Shown here: one piece after another, positions 63,154 through 64,000 of the stretch
Layout: the number at the start of each line of letters is the position of its first letter
How positions within the stretch are numbered: position 1 is the stretch's first letter
Source: Thermococcus sp. 18S1
Lineage (GTDB): Archaea; Methanobacteriota_B; Thermococci; Thermococcales; Thermococcaceae
NCBI RefSeq assembly: GCF_012027645.1
Contig: NZ_SNUU01000001.1
Span: 806,001 to 870,000 of the forward strand
Length of the DNA stretch: 64,000 nt
Direction of reading: 5' to 3'
Program-made: the position numbers and the translations under genes
Notes under the pieces: generated by a model
Told to the model about the DNA's origin: nothing
The model's database searches: none
Seen by the model: only the letters and a program-made list of their open reading frames with translations

Positions 63154-63756
63154 TCACAGGCTGTTTTCCTTTAAATAACGCTCGTAATCTTCTTTCCTTA
63201 TTTTAACTTCCCGTCCGCAGTGGGAGCACTTAAAGACGACGTGCTCGTCATCTTCTCCAACTTTTTCTGTGAGCTTTCTCCCGCAGTAGCAGACGAAGCC
63301 CTTCAAGCGGGCGGGGTTGCCGTAAACTAAGCCAAAAGGTGGGACGTCCTTGGTGACGACCGCTCCAGCACCAACCATTGCGTACTCGCCGATTGTCACG
63401 CCGCAAACTATTGTAGCATGTGCCCCTATGCTGGCCCCCTTCTTTACGAGGGTTGGAACGACCTCCCAGTCCTGGTTGAAGGCCCTCGGGTAGAGGTCGT
63501 TGGTGAAGGTCATGTGTGGGCCGAGGAAGACGTCGTCTTCAACTTTAACGCCATGATAAACGCTAACCCCGTTCTGTATTTTCACGTTGTTCCCAATCTC
63601 GACATCAACGTCGATATAAACGTCTTTTCCGATGTTGCAGTTCTTTCCGATTTTGGCGCCCTTGCGGACGTGGGCAAAATGCCAGATTCTGGTTCCTTCG
63701 CCGATTTCAGCGCCCTCTTCAACAACAGCTAGTGGGTGGGCAAAAAAATTCTCCAT
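63154..63756 (-). CDS. Left-handed beta-helix N-acetyltransferase, WbpD-like, with C-terminal zinc ribbon
   Basis: 200 residues from the ATG at 63756, with AAGGGGG upstream; the in-frame extension to 63804 lies in the truncated GT2 gene. Hexapeptide repeats ([48 protein letters not shown]) form the beta-helix that acetylates the 3-amino group with acetyl-CoA. A tail of about 45 residues holds CYC-x(n)-CSHC, a zinc-ribbon pattern not found in the bacterial WbpD enzymes I know. It could mediate assembly with the other enzymes. Confidence 0.9.
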   Translation of the reverse strand: MENFFAHPLAVVEEGAEIGEGTRIWHFAHVRKGAKIGKNCNIGKDVYIDVDVEIGNNVKIQNGVSVYHGVKVEDDVFLGPHMTFTNDLYPRAFNQDWEVVPTLVKKGASIGAHATIVCGVTIGEYAMVGAGAVVTKDVPPFGLVYGNPARLKGFVCYCGRKLTEKVGEDDEHVVFKCSHCGREVKIRKEDYERYLKENSL

Positions 63757-63760
63757 GGCT

Positions 63761-63916
63761 TTATACCCCCTTATTTCTCTGAATAGAGATGAAATTCGAA
63801 TCAATGTTTCCTTTCAACTTCAGAACATCCCCGTACTTCTTGGCAAGCGTGACGACTGACCCGATCGTCAGCTCCTCGTTGTACGCTGGGATCACGACCA
63901 GAACCCGCTGCCCCAT
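63761..63916 (-). pseudogene. Truncated family 2 glycosyltransferase (N-terminus only)
   Basis: 51 codons. MGQRVLVVIPAYNEE followed by LTIGSVVTLAKKYGDV is the standard start of an archaeal GT2 enzyme. After residue 31 the usual VVDDGS segment is replaced by an unrelated [11 protein letters not shown]... tail that stops at a TAA. The start has GGTGA five bases upstream and sits just behind the operon promoter, so the fragment is probably still transcribed and translated. It marks a recombination joint near 63824. Confidence 0.7.
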
Positions 63917-63921
63917 GATTT

Positions 63922-63969
63922 TCACCGGCTCCCCTTGTTACACCCCATCCATGGTTCGTGATTTAAATC
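63922..63969 (-). promoter_or_regulatory. Promoter of the 63.9-52.7 kb glycan operon
   Basis: On the minus strand GATTTAAATC (63960-63969) is a symmetric TATA box, with initiation near 63939 and a GGTGA ribosome site (63922-63926) before the ATG at 63916. The genes downstream to 52732 have gaps of only a few bases to 26 bp or overlap, so one transcript could cover about 11 kb. Confidence 0.55.
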
Positions 63970-64000
63970 CCCTGCTGGATTATTGTATCACCCTAGAGAT

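Overview
The window is a stretch of the chromosome of a hyperthermophilic euryarchaeon of the order Thermococcales, most likely a Thermococcus. This rests on archaeal TATA-box promoters about 25 bp upstream of starts (several at leaderless ATGs), a tungsten aldehyde ferredoxin oxidoreductase-family enzyme with its own polyferredoxin, a GH57 glycosidase, archaeal-type CCA transferase, a B12-type ribonucleotide reductase, STT3/AglB oligosaccharyltransferases and an archaeosortase. Genes are packed tightly with many 4-base ATGA/GTGA overlaps. I saw no tRNA, rRNA, CRISPR or complete insertion sequence. Layout, 0-21 kb: a partial and a complete membrane protein; ileS; two surface proteins (a secreted beta-rich protein and a membrane-anchored one); a DMT transporter; a three-gene tungstoenzyme cassette (polyferredoxin, AOR-family enzyme, MoaD/ThiS-like ubiquitin-fold protein); a GH57 enzyme; a convergent RNA-processing pair (cca, thpR); a purine-type phosphoribosyltransferase; ribonucleotide reductase; a ferritin-like protein; and a HAD phosphatase. 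21-52.8 kb is about cell surface and glycans. It holds two related AglB paralogues (21.2 and 47.0 kb), several glycosyltransferases, a large secreted cysteine-containing protein followed by two membrane proteins, one of which shares its C-terminal domain, and an archaeosortase next to a candidate substrate. The archaeosortase ends a six-gene operon encoding a DUF4129-like protein, a DUF4350-like protein, a MoxR ATPase, a DUF58 protein and a membrane protein. Nucleotide-sugar genes, an MNT/HEPN (MntA/HepT) toxin-antitoxin pair, an archaeal ATPase gene preceded by two 25-bp palindromes, and an AbiE-like regulator/nucleotidyltransferase pair lie among them. The AbiE-like pair sits between two copies of the same flippase gene start, which suggests insertion or recombination. 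52.7-63.9 kb is one AT-richer minus-strand operon with a clear promoter at 63.96 kb. Four of its products match the WbpA/B/E/D route to a UDP-2,3-diacetamido-2,3-dideoxy-glucuronic acid. The rest are glycosyltransferases, a DUF354 protein, an alpha/alpha-barrel-like protein, a polytopic membrane protein and a pyruvyltransferase-like protein. Its first gene is only the N-terminal 31 or so residues of a family 2 glycosyltransferase, and the flippase at its far end changes base composition inside the gene. Both ends therefore look like recombination seams of an exchangeable glycan cassette. The products would plausibly build a lipid-linked glycan, flip it and transfer it to surface proteins through AglB.
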